Assembly: GCA_963839475.1 (NCBI GenBank)
Contig: CAWIVH010000020.1
Location: 248,001 to 312,000, forward strand
DNA length: 64,000 nt
From: CAWIVH01 sp963839475
GTDB taxonomy: Bacteria > Acidobacteriota > UBA6911
Direction: 5' to 3'
Position 1 is the stretch's first letter. Every line of letters starts with the position of its first letter. The position numbers and the translations under genes were made by a program. The notes beneath the pieces were generated by a model. It was not told the origin of the DNA. It was given only the letters and a program-made list of their open reading frames with translations, and did not search any database. Below are positions 54,835 to 64,000 of this stretch, piece after piece.

Positions 54835-55965
54835 CTACCGGTGTTCCAGCAGCAAACGGTCATTGGGATAGAAATGATCCACATTTTCCGGGGTGAGCAA
54901 TTGATGCTTGACAAATAGGGCAGGAGGAACCGCTTTCTGAGCCAGGATGCTGAGCGCCAATTCGATGACGGCTTCCCCGTACTTTTCGGGGAAGTAGGCC
55001 ACGGTTCCGATCAATCGGGTGTCAGGATTGCGAAGCTCGATGCGCACATCGGGCTCCCCGTTCTGCCCGACGATGACACAGTCACGGGTTCGGCCGGCCT
55101 CCTCGAAGGCGCGCAGGGCGCCCAGGGCGCTAGAGTCCGTGGCTGCCCCCACAAGGACGCGTTTGGCTCTCGATTCACGCAGATACCGACGAACGCCCTC
55201 CAATGAAGTCTGGAACTGCCCGTCCCCATCGATGGCGTGAGGTGATAGGCCGGAGAGGGCGCGGATGGTCTCGTGAATGCCTGTAAGCATGCCTCGGATC
55301 CGAGCCTGGGGCACCGACCCGGCCCGCGCCAGCTCGATCATCAGGATTTCGTCCGCCATGCTTTCCCAGTGTTTCCGCGCCCACCTGCCGAGGTGATGCC
55401 CGGCGATCAAGCCCGCCTCGTAATTATTGGCGCCGAAATAGGTCGCTCCGGGATGGGGAATGTCGATCGCGATGAAAGGGATGCCCGCCTCCAGGTATTT
55501 TGCGGCGATCGCCGGAGCGACCAACTCATCGGCCTGGAACTCGATGACCAGGTCGACTTGCGCTTTCACCAGATTGTCGGCGTTTCTGAGAGCGACCTTG
55601 GGATTATACCTGTTGTCCAGGACAATCAACTCGATTCCGAGAACCTCGGCAGCATGCACGAGCCCGGCCCGCACTTCCCGGTGGAATGAAGCATCCGCCT
55701 GGCCCTGATCCGCATAGCCGATGCGGTGCTTCCGCGGCCTGTGCAGTTCAATCAACAGCCGGTAGCTGTTTTCGTCGACTTTCTCGATAAAACCGCACTG
55801 GTGGAGCGTGTGCAGCAGACGGAAGCACATGCCCTTCGTGAATCCGGTCCGGGTAACGACATCCCGGAGTCTTAAGCTCTCGCCCTGCTTTTGGAAACTC
55901 GCCAACACTTTCGAAGCGTGTACCAGCGATTTCACGATATAGCGGTCCTGCCCCAAGGATTTCAT
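54835..55965 (-). CDS. IclR-type HTH fused to a periplasmic-binding-protein sugar sensor
   Basis: A 376-residue regulator of mixed design. Residues 1-75 are a winged helix of IclR type ('VHASKVLASFQKQGESLRLR', 'FTKGMCFRLLHTLHQCGFIE'). Residues ~80-365 form a RbsB-like sugar-binding fold without a signal peptide: 'IELIVLDNRYNPKVALRNAD', 'QVDLVIEFQADE', 'YFGANNYEAGLIAGHHLGRW', 'VLVGAATDSSALGALRAFEE'. LacI proteins use the same sensor with a different DNA-binding part; IclR proteins normally use a GAF-like sensor. I infer a sugar-responsive regulator of the TonB receptor gene downstream on the same strand. AAGGAAAAGAG lies just before the ATG. A decayed second copy lies next to it. Confidence 0.88.
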   Translation of the reverse strand: MKSLGQDRYIVKSLVHASKVLASFQKQGESLRLRDVVTRTGFTKGMCFRLLHTLHQCGFIEKVDENSYRLLIELHRPRKHRIGYADQGQADASFHREVRAGLVHAAEVLGIELIVLDNRYNPKVALRNADNLVKAQVDLVIEFQADELVAPAIAAKYLEAGIPFIAIDIPHPGATYFGANNYEAGLIAGHHLGRWARKHWESMADEILMIELARAGSVPQARIRGMLTGIHETIRALSGLSPHAIDGDGQFQTSLEGVRRYLRESRAKRVLVGAATDSSALGALRAFEEAGRTRDCVIVGQNGEPDVRIELRNPDTRLIGTVAYFPEKYGEAVIELALSILAQKAVPPALFVKHQLLTPENVDHFYPNDRLLLEHR

Positions 55966-56092
55966 CTCTTTTCCTTGCCCTCGAGCCGGTTTGCCGGCAG
56001 CAGCTGATTCTATAGAAAAATGCAGGATCAGCGCTCGAGCATAGCCTCAGGCGAATCCGCAGCAATAAGGTCGCCCGGCTCACTTTGACGAA

Positions 56093-57127
56093 CTATTTGC
56101 GGTCGGCCTCGGTCACTGCTTCTACCTGATACCCTAACTTGATCATCGTCTGTTTCACGCGGGGGTAAATTCGTATCGCATTCCGATAATAGATCTTTTC
56201 CAGAACTTCCCTCGGGAGAGATAATCCCTTCATTTCCGTGCGTCCAAAAAATTCTCCCTTGACCATGTTATCCGTCTCCAGCAACTGGAAGCATTTGTGG
56301 TATCGGTCTGCGAAATCGCCGGCATTTTCCTCTTTCACCTCTCCTATGTCGGTTCCGAACAGGATCCTGTCGGAATATTTGATGATAAAAGTGCGCAGCT
56401 TGTCGTGGGTCATTCGATGAAACTGCTGAAACCGCGCCGCCAGGTCGACGTTGAGGTTGGGGTAGGTTTCGAGCATGTAACCCAAGTAATCCAGCTGCTC
56501 GTCGGAATTGAAAAAATCCAGCATATGAGCGTTGACGACCACCAGGCGCGGGTGCCTGTCCAGAACTGATTTCCATGCGTTTTGAGCCTGCCAGAATTTT
56601 ACGGGATCCATGACCCAACGGGTGGGATAGGGCTGCGAAATATGAATAGAGGCCCCAGGCATCCCGATCTGCTCCATTTTGGACAACGTGGGATCATTTG
56701 CAGGGTGATTGATGGCGGGAGTAACGCCTACCCAAATTTTATACCCTACGACTCCGCGGTCCATCCATTCGCCCACTTCCTCCGGAGAGAACTTCAAGCC
56801 TTTGGAGATGTCGTGATTGGTCAAACAGGTCAAGAACCGCCCCTGGTATTTTTCTTCCACCTCCTTGAGATAAGGCAACCCCTCTCCGCGGGGCCCAAGC
56901 GGGGATCGCACGTTGATCCAGAGGGCCAACTCCTCCCGGTATTTTTCCTGCAATGCTTTTTTGATGGCAATATAGGCCGGCATTTTTTCCAAAGAACCGA
57001 CATGGGCATGGACATCGACCCTGGGAATGGAGGAGAAACCGGAGGGAGCCTGGGCAGTCGCTGGAATCAACAAGCCTCCCGCCAGGATGAACAAGAGCGT
57101 GATAGTGGCAGTCAGAGAAAAGCGCAT
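56093..57127 (-). CDS. Exported amidohydrolase (family 2)
   Basis: About 344 residues. The frame is open well upstream, but the ATG at 57127 (MRFSLTATITLLFILAGGLL) starts a signal peptide and has AAAGGA about 9 bases before it. Metal-binding motifs: 'PRVDVHAHVGS' (HxH) near the start, 'VVNAHMLDF' in the middle, and 'RILFGTDIGEV' (Asp) near the end. This is the Amidohydro_2 (ACMS decarboxylase-like) fold. Substrate unknown; hydrolysis or decarboxylation of an organic acid is inferred. It is divergent from the alpha/beta hydrolase gene. Confidence 0.87.
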   Translation of the reverse strand: MRFSLTATITLLFILAGGLLIPATAQAPSGFSSIPRVDVHAHVGSLEKMPAYIAIKKALQEKYREELALWINVRSPLGPRGEGLPYLKEVEEKYQGRFLTCLTNHDISKGLKFSPEEVGEWMDRGVVGYKIWVGVTPAINHPANDPTLSKMEQIGMPGASIHISQPYPTRWVMDPVKFWQAQNAWKSVLDRHPRLVVVNAHMLDFFNSDEQLDYLGYMLETYPNLNVDLAARFQQFHRMTHDKLRTFIIKYSDRILFGTDIGEVKEENAGDFADRYHKCFQLLETDNMVKGEFFGRTEMKGLSLPREVLEKIYYRNAIRIYPRVKQTMIKLGYQVEAVTEADRK

Positions 57128-57424
57128 GGCTATAATCCTTTCTGGCTTGTATCGTCTGACACAGGGATTCGCAGCGCAAGCGATATTCTTACCGGATTTC
57201 ATCCAACACCTCTTTTGTAGACCACAAGTTATGGGCAGGAGCGAGGAGTTTTTCAGACAGAATTGACCGGTCCTTGAAAATGCGATAGGGTTTTTCGCGA
57301 GTCCTCTGCCAAGGCCCGCGGTTGAGAGAAAATAAAGCACGGACTCCAAGGCAGCCGGATTCGATACTGGTGCCAATTCAGGCCGGAACCGCAACGGCCT
57401 CAAAAGCCTTAGAGGGAGCACGCT

Positions 57425-58333
57425 TTGAATCGGAAAATAATGGCTCTGCTGGGATTCGCTCTCGTGGCAGCCGCTGCGTCGGCGGCACAGGATGCCGGAA
57501 AAGTCGAAACGCCCAAGCCGTATGTCCAGAAGCAGGATTTGGTCTATGCCGAAATACACGGCACAGGGCTGCTCATGGACTTGTTTACGCCAACGGGCAA
57601 GCGCAACGGACTGGGGATGGTGGATGTTGCCAGCGGCGCATGGAGTTCAGACCGGGGCAAGATCCGCGATCACGAGCGGGCGCAGATGTACAACATCTAC
57701 TGCGGAAAGGGATATACAGTCTTCGCCATCCGCCCGGGGTCCCGTTCCAAATACACCGGCCTTGAGATGGTGGCTAACGTGAGAACCGCCATTCGCTATG
57801 TGAAGACGCACGCCTCCGAATTCGGCATTAATCCTGACCGGCTCGGGTTGACCGGCGCCTCAGCAGGCGCGCATTTGGCGTCGCTGGCTGCTCTCACGCC
57901 CGAGGCCGCGGATTCGAATGCCAAGGATCCCCTGCGCAAAGTCGACACAACCGTAAAAGCCGTGGGCGTGTTCTTCCCGCCCACAAATTTTCTGGATTGG
58001 AACGGCGCTCCGGTGCCAACCGCCCAGTTCCAGGAATTATTTTTCGGTGACCGTACCCCCCGCACGCCCGAAGAGATCGCCGCTCGTGCGCGTGAACTAT
58101 CGCCCGCCCTGCACGCCAAGGCACCCATGCCTCCGTTTCTGGTGATCCATGGCGACGCCGACAAGATGGTGCCGTTGCAGCAATCCAAGATGCTCGTCGA
58201 TGCGATCCATGCCGCCGGCGGCACCGCCGAACTCATCATCAAACCCGGCGGCGGCCATCCATGGCTCACCATCCCGGAAGAAGTCAAAATCATGTCCGAT
58301 TGGTTCGATAAAAAGCTAAACGAGCCCCAATAG
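57425..58333 (+). CDS. Exported alpha/beta hydrolase
   Basis: A 302-residue hydrolase with a signal peptide (NRKIMALLGFALVAAAASAAQ). The likely start is TTG at 57425, as GAGGGAG lies about 8 bases upstream; an ATG at 57440 is the alternative. The nucleophile elbow is 'LTGASAGAHLAS' (Gly-x-Ser-x-Gly), the Asp is in 'VIHGDADKMVPL', and the His in 'KPGGGHPWLT'. This is a BD-FAE / S9-like esterase type. An ester or peptide substrate from plant material is plausible. It is 73 bases upstream of the GNAT gene and likely co-transcribed. Confidence 0.88.
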   Translation: MNRKIMALLGFALVAAAASAAQDAGKVETPKPYVQKQDLVYAEIHGTGLLMDLFTPTGKRNGLGMVDVASGAWSSDRGKIRDHERAQMYNIYCGKGYTVFAIRPGSRSKYTGLEMVANVRTAIRYVKTHASEFGINPDRLGLTGASAGAHLASLAALTPEAADSNAKDPLRKVDTTVKAVGVFFPPTNFLDWNGAPVPTAQFQELFFGDRTPRTPEEIAARARELSPALHAKAPMPPFLVIHGDADKMVPLQQSKMLVDAIHAAGGTAELIIKPGGGHPWLTIPEEVKIMSDWFDKKLNEPQ

Positions 58334-58406
58334 CTTCCGAGCGCACCCCGGCAATGCCAGAACCTGGCTCCGGCAGCATCCAGGGAAACGAAGGAGGGCC
58401 CAATAC

Positions 58407-59270
58407 ATGCCTGCAGATGCAGCGCCCGAATTGATCCGACCAATGACCGTGAACGACATTCCCGCCGGGATGCGGCTGCGAGAACAGGCGGGATGGAACC
58501 AGACCGAACAGGACTGGCGGAGGTTTCTCACCCTCTCGCCTGACGGCTGTTTTGTAGCCAGCGAAGGTGATCGAGTGCTTGGCACCGTAACAACGTTGTC
58601 TTATGAAAAGCGCTTGGGGTGGATCGGCATGCTCCTTGTGGATCCGGCATCTCGTGGCCGGGGGATTGGCACCCGACTCCTGCGCCGGGCCATGGATTCG
58701 CTTGCGGAACACCGTATCGAGACGCTCAAACTCGATGCAACTCCCATGGGTCACCCCCTCTACTTACAACTCGGCTTCCGCGACGAGTACCGTATCGAAC
58801 GGTGGGAAGGTGCTCCTGTCGGCGGACGCGGCCGAAAAACATTCCCGGTTGGTGATGCCGAACTCGCCGAAATCTGCCAGTGGGACAGCGAGGTGTTCGG
58901 CGTGAATAGAAGCGGGCTCTTGACCAGTCTCTGGCGGGAAGGTGCCAACTACGCGGCGCTGGCACGCTCGGGATCGAGAATGGCCGGCTTTATCATGGGA
59001 CGCGCGGGCTCACGGGCGCATTATATCGGCCCGTGGGAGGCAATCCCTGGGAGTGGTGCGGCGGAACAGCTCTTTACGGAAGTGATTGGACGGCTGGACA
59101 GGAGACCGATATTTGTTGATATAAGCGCAGGAAACTCGGAGGCCGCGGGAATAGTCCAACGCGCCGGATATCAGTTCCAAAGGGAATTGACCCGGATGTT
59201 TCACGGGCCAAACCGATACCCAGGAAAAGTTCCGTGGATCTGCAGCATTGCCGGCCCCGAATTGGGATGA
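58407..59270 (+). CDS. Double-GNAT acetyltransferase
   Basis: A 287-residue protein with two GNAT modules. The first (about 1-135) has 'LLVDPASRGRGIGTRLLRRA', the acetyl-CoA site R/QxxGxG/A. The second (about 140-280) is the Acetyltransf_18 type ('MAGFIMGRAGSRAHYIGPW', 'SGAAEQLFTEVIGRLDRRPI', 'VDISAGNSEAAGIVQRAGYQ'). Proteins with this pairing are common in soil bacteria and have no settled substrate. AAGGAGGG lies 8 bases before the ATG. It converges on the amidohydrolase gene, with a 45-base gap. Confidence 0.87.
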   Translation: MPADAAPELIRPMTVNDIPAGMRLREQAGWNQTEQDWRRFLTLSPDGCFVASEGDRVLGTVTTLSYEKRLGWIGMLLVDPASRGRGIGTRLLRRAMDSLAEHRIETLKLDATPMGHPLYLQLGFRDEYRIERWEGAPVGGRGRKTFPVGDAELAEICQWDSEVFGVNRSGLLTSLWREGANYAALARSGSRMAGFIMGRAGSRAHYIGPWEAIPGSGAAEQLFTEVIGRLDRRPIFVDISAGNSEAAGIVQRAGYQFQRELTRMFHGPNRYPGKVPWICSIAGPELG

Positions 59271-59315
59271 TCCCTCAAGGAGTCCTGGCAGCACCCACTG
59301 GCCAGGTCCATCGTC

Positions 59316-61062
59316 TCACGGCCTCTTGAAGATCCGTTTTCCACCCAGATAGGTTTCCAGCACCTCAATCGAGCGAATCTCGTCAAGGCCGCAGGTCAAT
59401 ATGTCCTTGTTCAATAGGATGAAGTCAGCCAGCTTTCCCTTTTCGAGAGAGCCTTTTTCCTTCTCCTCGAACGTCAGAAAGGCGTTGTTGATGGTGTAAA
59501 ATCGTATGGCCTCTTCCCGGCTGATCTTCTGCTCCGGGTGCAGAGACCCATCCATCCAGCGTGGTTGTCGCGCAACGATAGCCCATATCCCGAGAAACGG
59601 ATTGTAAGGGTTGATCGATTGCATGCTGCCTATTTTCTGCATGTGGTCCGATCCACCCCCCACCTTGACACCTCGATCGAAGATGGTGCGATAGGGCTGG
59701 AAGTATGCCAGCCGGTCGGCGCCGAATTGTTTCAGGAGAGTCGCGCCATCCAGGAACAACCATGCCGGCTGCATGTTCGCCACCACCCCCAGCCTCGACA
59801 TTTTTTCGATCGCCTCCATGTTCATGAAGTTGGAGTGGGAGATGTTGGGCCGCTTGTCGCGCACCGGGAAGTCTGAGTTCACCCTTTCAGCAGCCTCGAT
59901 AAAGGAGTGGACTGCACCGTCTCCTACGGTATGGGCGGCAAATTGGAGGTCATGGGAAAGCGCAGCCTTCATGATGCGATAAAGCTTGTCGGGCTCGATA
60001 AACAGCATCCCGCGGTATTGGGGGTCGTCTATGGCATAAACCTTGCTGACGCCCCACGGCTGGAGCATGTAGGCACTCCCGGTGAGCATCCCGCCGTCCA
60101 GGAACGATTTCGCACCCCGTAGCCAAAGCATGTTGTTATAGGCATGAAGCGGGTTCCTGGCCGCAGACTCAATCCGGGCCTCTATCTTGTCAATCGGCAT
60201 CTGCGCATCGATGGCAAGAGCCATAAATGTGCGGCACGTCAACTCACCACGCTCCTTCATCAATTTAAAAAGCTCCACCGAATTGTCGGAGGTATTGGCC
60301 TCTACAATGCTTGTGATCCCCACTGAATTGTAGTCGGCAAGCAAACGCTTCAGGCGCTCCCGGCGATCGGATTCAGCAGCTGCCTTCTCACTGGGCTTAT
60401 AGCGGATAAAGCGCGCGCAGTTGCGCAGGATTCCGGTCGGTTCCCCCGTCTTCGGGTCATGCTCGACGCGGCCGGCCTGGCCGTCGGTAATCTTAAAATT
60501 CCGATCAATGCCGCAGAGTTTCAGCGCGAGAGAATTCAAAGAGGCGTCCGGTCCGGTTCGGAACGCCACCGGGTGCTTCGGGGCGACGCGGTCCATCTCC
60601 TCGCGTGTAGGGTATCGTTGCTCCCGAAGCCGTGTGATAAACACCTGGGAGATGCTGATCCATTGGCCCTCAGGAAGCACCTCCGCCCGCGATTGGATGT
60701 GAGCAAGCACATCCGCGATGGATTCCATATAAGGGACGGGGTGGTCGAATTCGTACATCGCCGCCGCTTCAGCATGCACATGGGAGTCCGTCAAGCCCGG
60801 TAGAACGGTTTTGCCGTTCAAATCTATCCGCCGGGTTTGGGGGCCGCCCCATCTGGCTGCCTCGTCATCCGTTCCGACCGCGAGGACACGATCTCCTTGG
60901 ACTGCAAGGGCAGATACAATGCGAAAGGATGAATCGACCGTAATAATCTTTCCGTTGAATAGGATGAGATCCGCCTCGGGGCGTTGCGCAAAACCGGCGC
61001 CACCCATAAAAAGTGACAAGGATCAAGCCGATCAGGATGCGTTTCGTCAATCCAGGGATCAT
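59316..61062 (-). CDS. Exported amidohydrolase (family 3, YtcJ-like), one-base frameshift in leader
   Basis: The main frame gives 567 codons from a TTG at 61019: 'ADLILFNGKIITVDSSF', 'VLPGLTDSHVHAEAAA' (HxH), 'AHTVGDGAVHSFIEAAERV', 'ISHSNFMNMEAI', 'KVGGGSDHM'. This is the YtcJ type of amidohydrolase. The true start is probably the ATG at 61062 with AGAGG five bases upstream: it reads 'MIPGLTKRILIGLI' and, after a skip of one base at about 61020, continues 'LSLFMGGAGFAQRPEADL', a perfect signal peptide ending FAQ. A sequencing error or recent mutation is likely. It may hydrolyse amides, e.g. of formate or acyl types. Confidence 0.85.
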
Positions 61063-61667
61063 AGGAACCTCTCTGACTTCTGCCGTGATCCTAGGCCTGT
61101 ATTTCCAACCTGTCAATCGAATGGATCCCTTTCAGACCACTTCCATATTACCCCCTACCATGAAGGGATCGCAGCAGTCTGAGCTCGAATGCAGTTGTTT
61201 GCGCATTCCTCGGCGCCAAAGAGCGCAATCCCGGAATATGTCCTCAGAGTCCCAGCACGGAAAGGAGCCTGGCAAAAGGGGAACCGCACACCAAGACACC
61301 GAAGGATTACGTTTATTTTTTTTCGCGGTCTTTTCGGTTCAATCCGTCGAGCGTGCAAAGTTTCCGGAGAGTCCCTGCCACGCCTGCGTGGTTTATTGAG
61401 AACAGAAACTTGGACTTGCATACGGCCGGAATCATCCCATCTTCGCGGTTCAATCCGTGGAGCGTGCCAAGTTTCCGGAGAGTGCACCTGAAAACTCACC
61501 CTTTCGCCGGAGCCCGGGAAATACCTGAACTCCAGCAATGACAGGCGCCGCCCGGGCGCGAGATCACAGCGCCCGATGCGCCGTCCGAGAACCGCATTAA
61601 GGCATTATTTCGGCCGGAGAAGGAGACTATAATCACAGGAGCGCCCTCGAGGCGGGAGTGTGCAGTC
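61063..61667. other. Intergenic region with 37-bp direct repeats
   Basis: No gene. It separates the amidohydrolase (minus) from the membrane-fusion gene (plus). Around 61286-61332 an 'ACCAAGACACCGAAGG' stretch followed by a T8 run resembles the dispersed element at 12251. Two 37-bp direct repeats (61336-61372 and 61447-61483) are listed separately. Confidence 0.5.
61336..61483. repeat. Two 37-bp direct repeats, 111 bp apart
   Basis: The unit begins GGTTCAATCCGT and ends AGTTTCCGGAGAGT (61336-61372 and 61447-61483). The copies differ at two positions. Nothing coding explains them. Confidence 0.8.
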
Positions 61668-62890
61668 GTGAACATTCGCCGGGCCTCCGTCATCGCATTG
61701 ATTTCCTCCCTGGCAGCCGTCGGCCTGACCCTTGCCGTCTGGCCCCCGAGCCGGACCGCCCCGTCCGATGCCCGCGCGGGCGCGGGATCCGTACGGGTTC
61801 ATAAAGAAAGGTTTGTCCAATCCCTCCTCGTCTCAGGTGAACTCGCCGGAGTGCGGAACATGAACATCTCCGCACCGCCGCTCCGCGGCCAGGGACCCTT
61901 TGCCATCAAAGCCCTGGCCCCCGAAGGATCGACTGTGAAACCCGGCGACCTCCTGGTGCAGATCGACAATTCCATTCTGGTTAACAATCTGACCACCGAA
62001 GAGCTTAACCTTGAAAAAGCGGAAAACGATCTGGCCCGGAAAGAGGCGGAATTGGACGTCCAGACCAAGGACCTCGAGATTCAGCTGAGTCAGAATAAGC
62101 TCCAGCTTGAAAAAAGCAAGATGAAGGCCGAAGTCGCGCGGGAATTGATTTCGTTGCGCGACTGGCAGGACAACCAGTTCGCTTTTGAAAAAGCGAAAAA
62201 GGAGTACGAAAAAACCCGCAGCAGCCTCGACACGGCTCGAAAAGCCCAGGCTGAAGAACTGGCGCTGCTAAAGCTCAGGCGCGATCAGACCGCGCTGAAA
62301 GTCAGCCAGATCAAGTCCGACATACAGCCCTCGAAATTCACGCCGATCGGCCAGGCACGGTGCTCTACGACATCTTTCCGCCATCGCAATGGACCGGTGA
62401 CGCGCCCCGCAAGGTCCAGGTGGGAGACCAGGTTTTCTGGGGCTGGAATCTGCTGATCCTCCCGGACCTGAGTGAGATGGAGGCGCGCATCTCCGTGAGT
62501 GAGGTTGACGGCGGCATGGTGCTTCCCGGGCAGACCGTGAGGATGGTGGCTGATTCGTTTCCGGATCGCGAGTTCACCGGCAAAGTGCAGCATGTGCCGG
62601 AATTGGCGGAGAGGATCGCCCGGAAATCCAAGGTGAGGGCATTCCTGGCCACGGTGCAACTGGACCGGACTGATTCCAGGATGATGCGGCCCGGCATGTC
62701 GGTGCGGGCCGAAATCATCCTGGATGAGCGCGAGGGGCTGGTGCTCCCGCGTAAGGCGGTAAAGGAGGAAAACGGAAAATATTACGTGCTACTGGCCGGC
62801 GGCCTGAAACGGACTGTCACCGTGCGTGCTCGTAATGCCGTTGCCTGTCTCGTGGACGGTATCGCCGAAGGGACGGAGGTGCAGTTGTGA
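61668..62890 (+). CDS. HlyD-family membrane-fusion protein, one-base frameshift
   Basis: The frame from the GTG at 61668 begins with a membrane anchor (RASVIALISSLAAVGLTLAV), then 'HKERFVQSLLVSGELAG', a half barrel-sandwich ('EGSTVKPGDLLVQIDNSI') and a long coiled coil. At about 62310-62330 the frame is broken; the continuing frame reads 'ALEIHADRPGTVLYDIFPPS', 'VQVGDQVFWGWNLLILPDLS' and 'GMVLPGQTVRMVADSFPDRE', the rest of the sandwich and beta-barrel, ending 'GIAEGTEVQL'. A one-base deletion in the read is probable. It serves an ABC-type or RND-type exporter in the inner membrane. The stop overlaps the next start as GTGA. Confidence 0.82.
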
Positions 62891-64000
62891 GCCCGCTTCG
62901 GGGACATGCACGAATCTTGTCGTTGCTGCTTTTTGGCCTGCTGGCCACCGCGGTTCTGGCGATTGCCCTCCGGGAAGAGAACAAAAACAGTGCAGGCACA
63001 AGCCGCGTAACAGCGCAGGCTATGGTCCGGCGCGGCGACCTGAAACTCGAAGTCACCGCCAACGGATCGCTGGTCGCTCAGCGCGCCGAAGACATCAGCC
63101 CGCCGGCCGTCGAAGGGATGTGGGATTTCAAAATCGCGCGCCTGGTTCAGGAAGGAATCCACGTCAATCCGGGTGACATGCTGATCGAATTTGACGGGCA
63201 GGAAGTGGAACGTCGTCTCAGCGAGCGGAAGGCCGAGATGGAAAAGACCCGGGAGGAGATGAACAAACGCAAGCTCGAATACGACGTCCTGCTCCGCGAC
63301 CTTCGAATACGTGTCGAAGAAACGAAAGTAAACCTGGAAAAGGCACGACACAAGGCGGAAGTGGAAGCGAGCCTGGTATCCCTGCAGGATTACAGGAAGG
63401 CACAAATAGAGCTGGAGCAGGCCGACATCGAAGCAGCCCGCGTTTCGGAAAAGCTGACTTCCACAATGGGCATGGCCAGGGCGGAGCTCGCAGCTCTCGA
63501 AAACACTCTCGAAAAAGCACGCCTGCGCGTCAGCCGGCTCGAAGAGCAGAAAAAAGCCCTTGTCGTCAAAGCCCCGATCGCGGGAGTGGTCATATTCAAG
63601 CGAAGCTACAACGGCGAGAAAAAAGCCGTGGGCCAATCGGCCTGGCGCGAGGAAATCATCATGCAGATCCCCGACCTTTCGACTCTGCAGCTTGATGCCA
63701 TGGTCGAGGAGGCGGACGCCGGCGGCGTGAGCCCGGGCCAGAAGGCAACCGTGCGCATCGATGCCTTCCCCGGAATCCAGCTCAACGGCATGGTCAAATC
63801 CGTCGGCACGGTCCTGCACGAAAAGCGCCACGACATTCCTACCAAGGTGGTGGATGCCGTTGTGGATTTTCAGATGCCCGGTCAAAAGCTACTTCCGGGA
63901 ATGACCGCAACGGCTTCCATCGAGGTGCAGCGCATCCCTAATGTCGTCCAGGTCCCGGTCAAAGCCATTCGCGAAAGATCGGGCCGCGTCTTCGTGCAGG
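62887..64000 (+). CDS. HlyD-family membrane-fusion protein, 3' end cut by window edge
   Basis: The GTG at 62887 overlaps the previous stop (GTGA), so the two are translationally coupled. The frame is open to the window end (371 codons): a membrane helix ('ILSLLLFGLLATAVLAIAL'), 'VRRGDLKLEVTANGSLVAQR', 'VQEGIHVNPGDMLIEFDGQE', a long coiled coil ('ERRLSERKAEMEKTREEMNK'), 'LVVKAPIAGVVIFKRSYNGE' and 'LQLDAMVEEADAGGVSPGQK', then 'QVPVKAIRERSGRVFVQ'. Two MFPs in tandem are typical of MacA-like export operons; an ABC permease would be expected just beyond the window. Confidence 0.88.
   Translation, partial: MSPLRGHARILSLLLFGLLATAVLAIALREENKNSAGTSRVTAQAMVRRGDLKLEVTANGSLVAQRAEDISPPAVEGMWDFKIARLVQEGIHVNPGDMLIEFDGQEVERRLSERKAEMEKTREEMNKRKLEYDVLLRDLRIRVEETKVNLEKARHKAEVEASLVSLQDYRKAQIELEQADIEAARVSEKLTSTMGMARAELAALENTLEKARLRVSRLEEQKKALVVKAPIAGVVIFKRSYNGEKKAVGQSAWREEIIMQIPDLSTLQLDAMVEEADAGGVSPGQKATVRIDAFPGIQLNGMVKSVGTVLHEKRHDIPTKVVDAVVDFQMPGQKLLPGMTATASIEVQRIPNVVQVPVKAIRERSGRVFVQ

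Noticed and set aside
62782..63885. A 367-codon minus-strand frame
   Set aside because: It is the shadow of the second membrane-fusion protein, whose plus-strand frame has the expected domains.

Overview
The window looks like part of an Acidobacteriota chromosome, probably from a soil or sediment heterotroph. This is inferred from gene content: two very large TonB-dependent receptors with N-terminal carboxypeptidase-regulatory-like domains, a tricorn-type protease, an S46 dipeptidyl-peptidase, an M64 peptidase, many exported amidohydrolases and beta-propellers, and large repeat-rich surface proteins. Base composition is moderately GC-rich. I see no tRNA, rRNA, CRISPR array or complete insertion sequence. 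No phage or plasmid functions are visible.

Layout. 1-2.0 kb: the 5' part of a condensation/acyltransferase-type gene (cut by the window edge) and a TPR/coiled-coil lipoprotein. 2.2-11.8 kb: protein and peptide scavenging, with an S46 peptidase, an Oar-like TonB receptor and a tricorn protease. 12.5-16.6 kb: kduD and kduI (pectin/uronate catabolism) with an APC permease. 16.7-22.4 kb: housekeeping and small genes (zinc-ribbon protein, LOG-family protein, type II DAHP synthase, methyltransferase, glyoxalase II). 22.7-28.4 kb: a decayed motB fragment, a polytopic membrane TPR protein, a GH4 glycosidase and a PQQ-like propeller with EF-hands. 28.9-41.0 kb: a surface-protein region on the minus strand (a PilZ-TM-beta-domain protein, an FnIII/Ig/LamG protein, an 858-residue-class repeat protein and an FG-GAP protein), interrupted by an M64 peptidase on the plus strand. 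41.3-47.4 kb: membrane-anchored MutS-like ATPase, GH35 beta-galactosidase, DegP-like protease and an exported UxuA-like enzyme. 47.4-56 kb: a frameshifted BNR/FnIII protein, the second TonB receptor, and an IclR-HTH/sugar-binding hybrid regulator, with decayed copies of the receptor 3' end and of the regulator beside the intact genes. 56-64 kb: two amidohydrolases, an alpha/beta hydrolase, a double-GNAT protein and two tandem membrane-fusion proteins, the second cut by the window edge.

How it fits together. The recurring theme is uptake and breakdown of plant-type polysaccharide and protein: TonB receptors import oligomers, GH35 and GH4 trim glycosides, KduI/KduD and the UxuA-like protein act on uronates, and S46, tricorn, M64 and DegP handle peptides. 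A c-di-GMP-type PilZ protein sits directly behind a large adhesin-like gene, suggesting control of surface attachment.

The most unusual items are the PilZ-TM-double-beta-domain protein, the IclR-HTH/periplasmic-binding-protein fusion with a decayed paralogue next to it, the 95-bp receptor remnant trapped between two perfect hairpins, a 54-bp near-perfect palindrome at 36127-36180, and a four-helix nested hairpin at 37874-37987. Three genes carry single-base frameshifts, which are either assembly errors or true decay.
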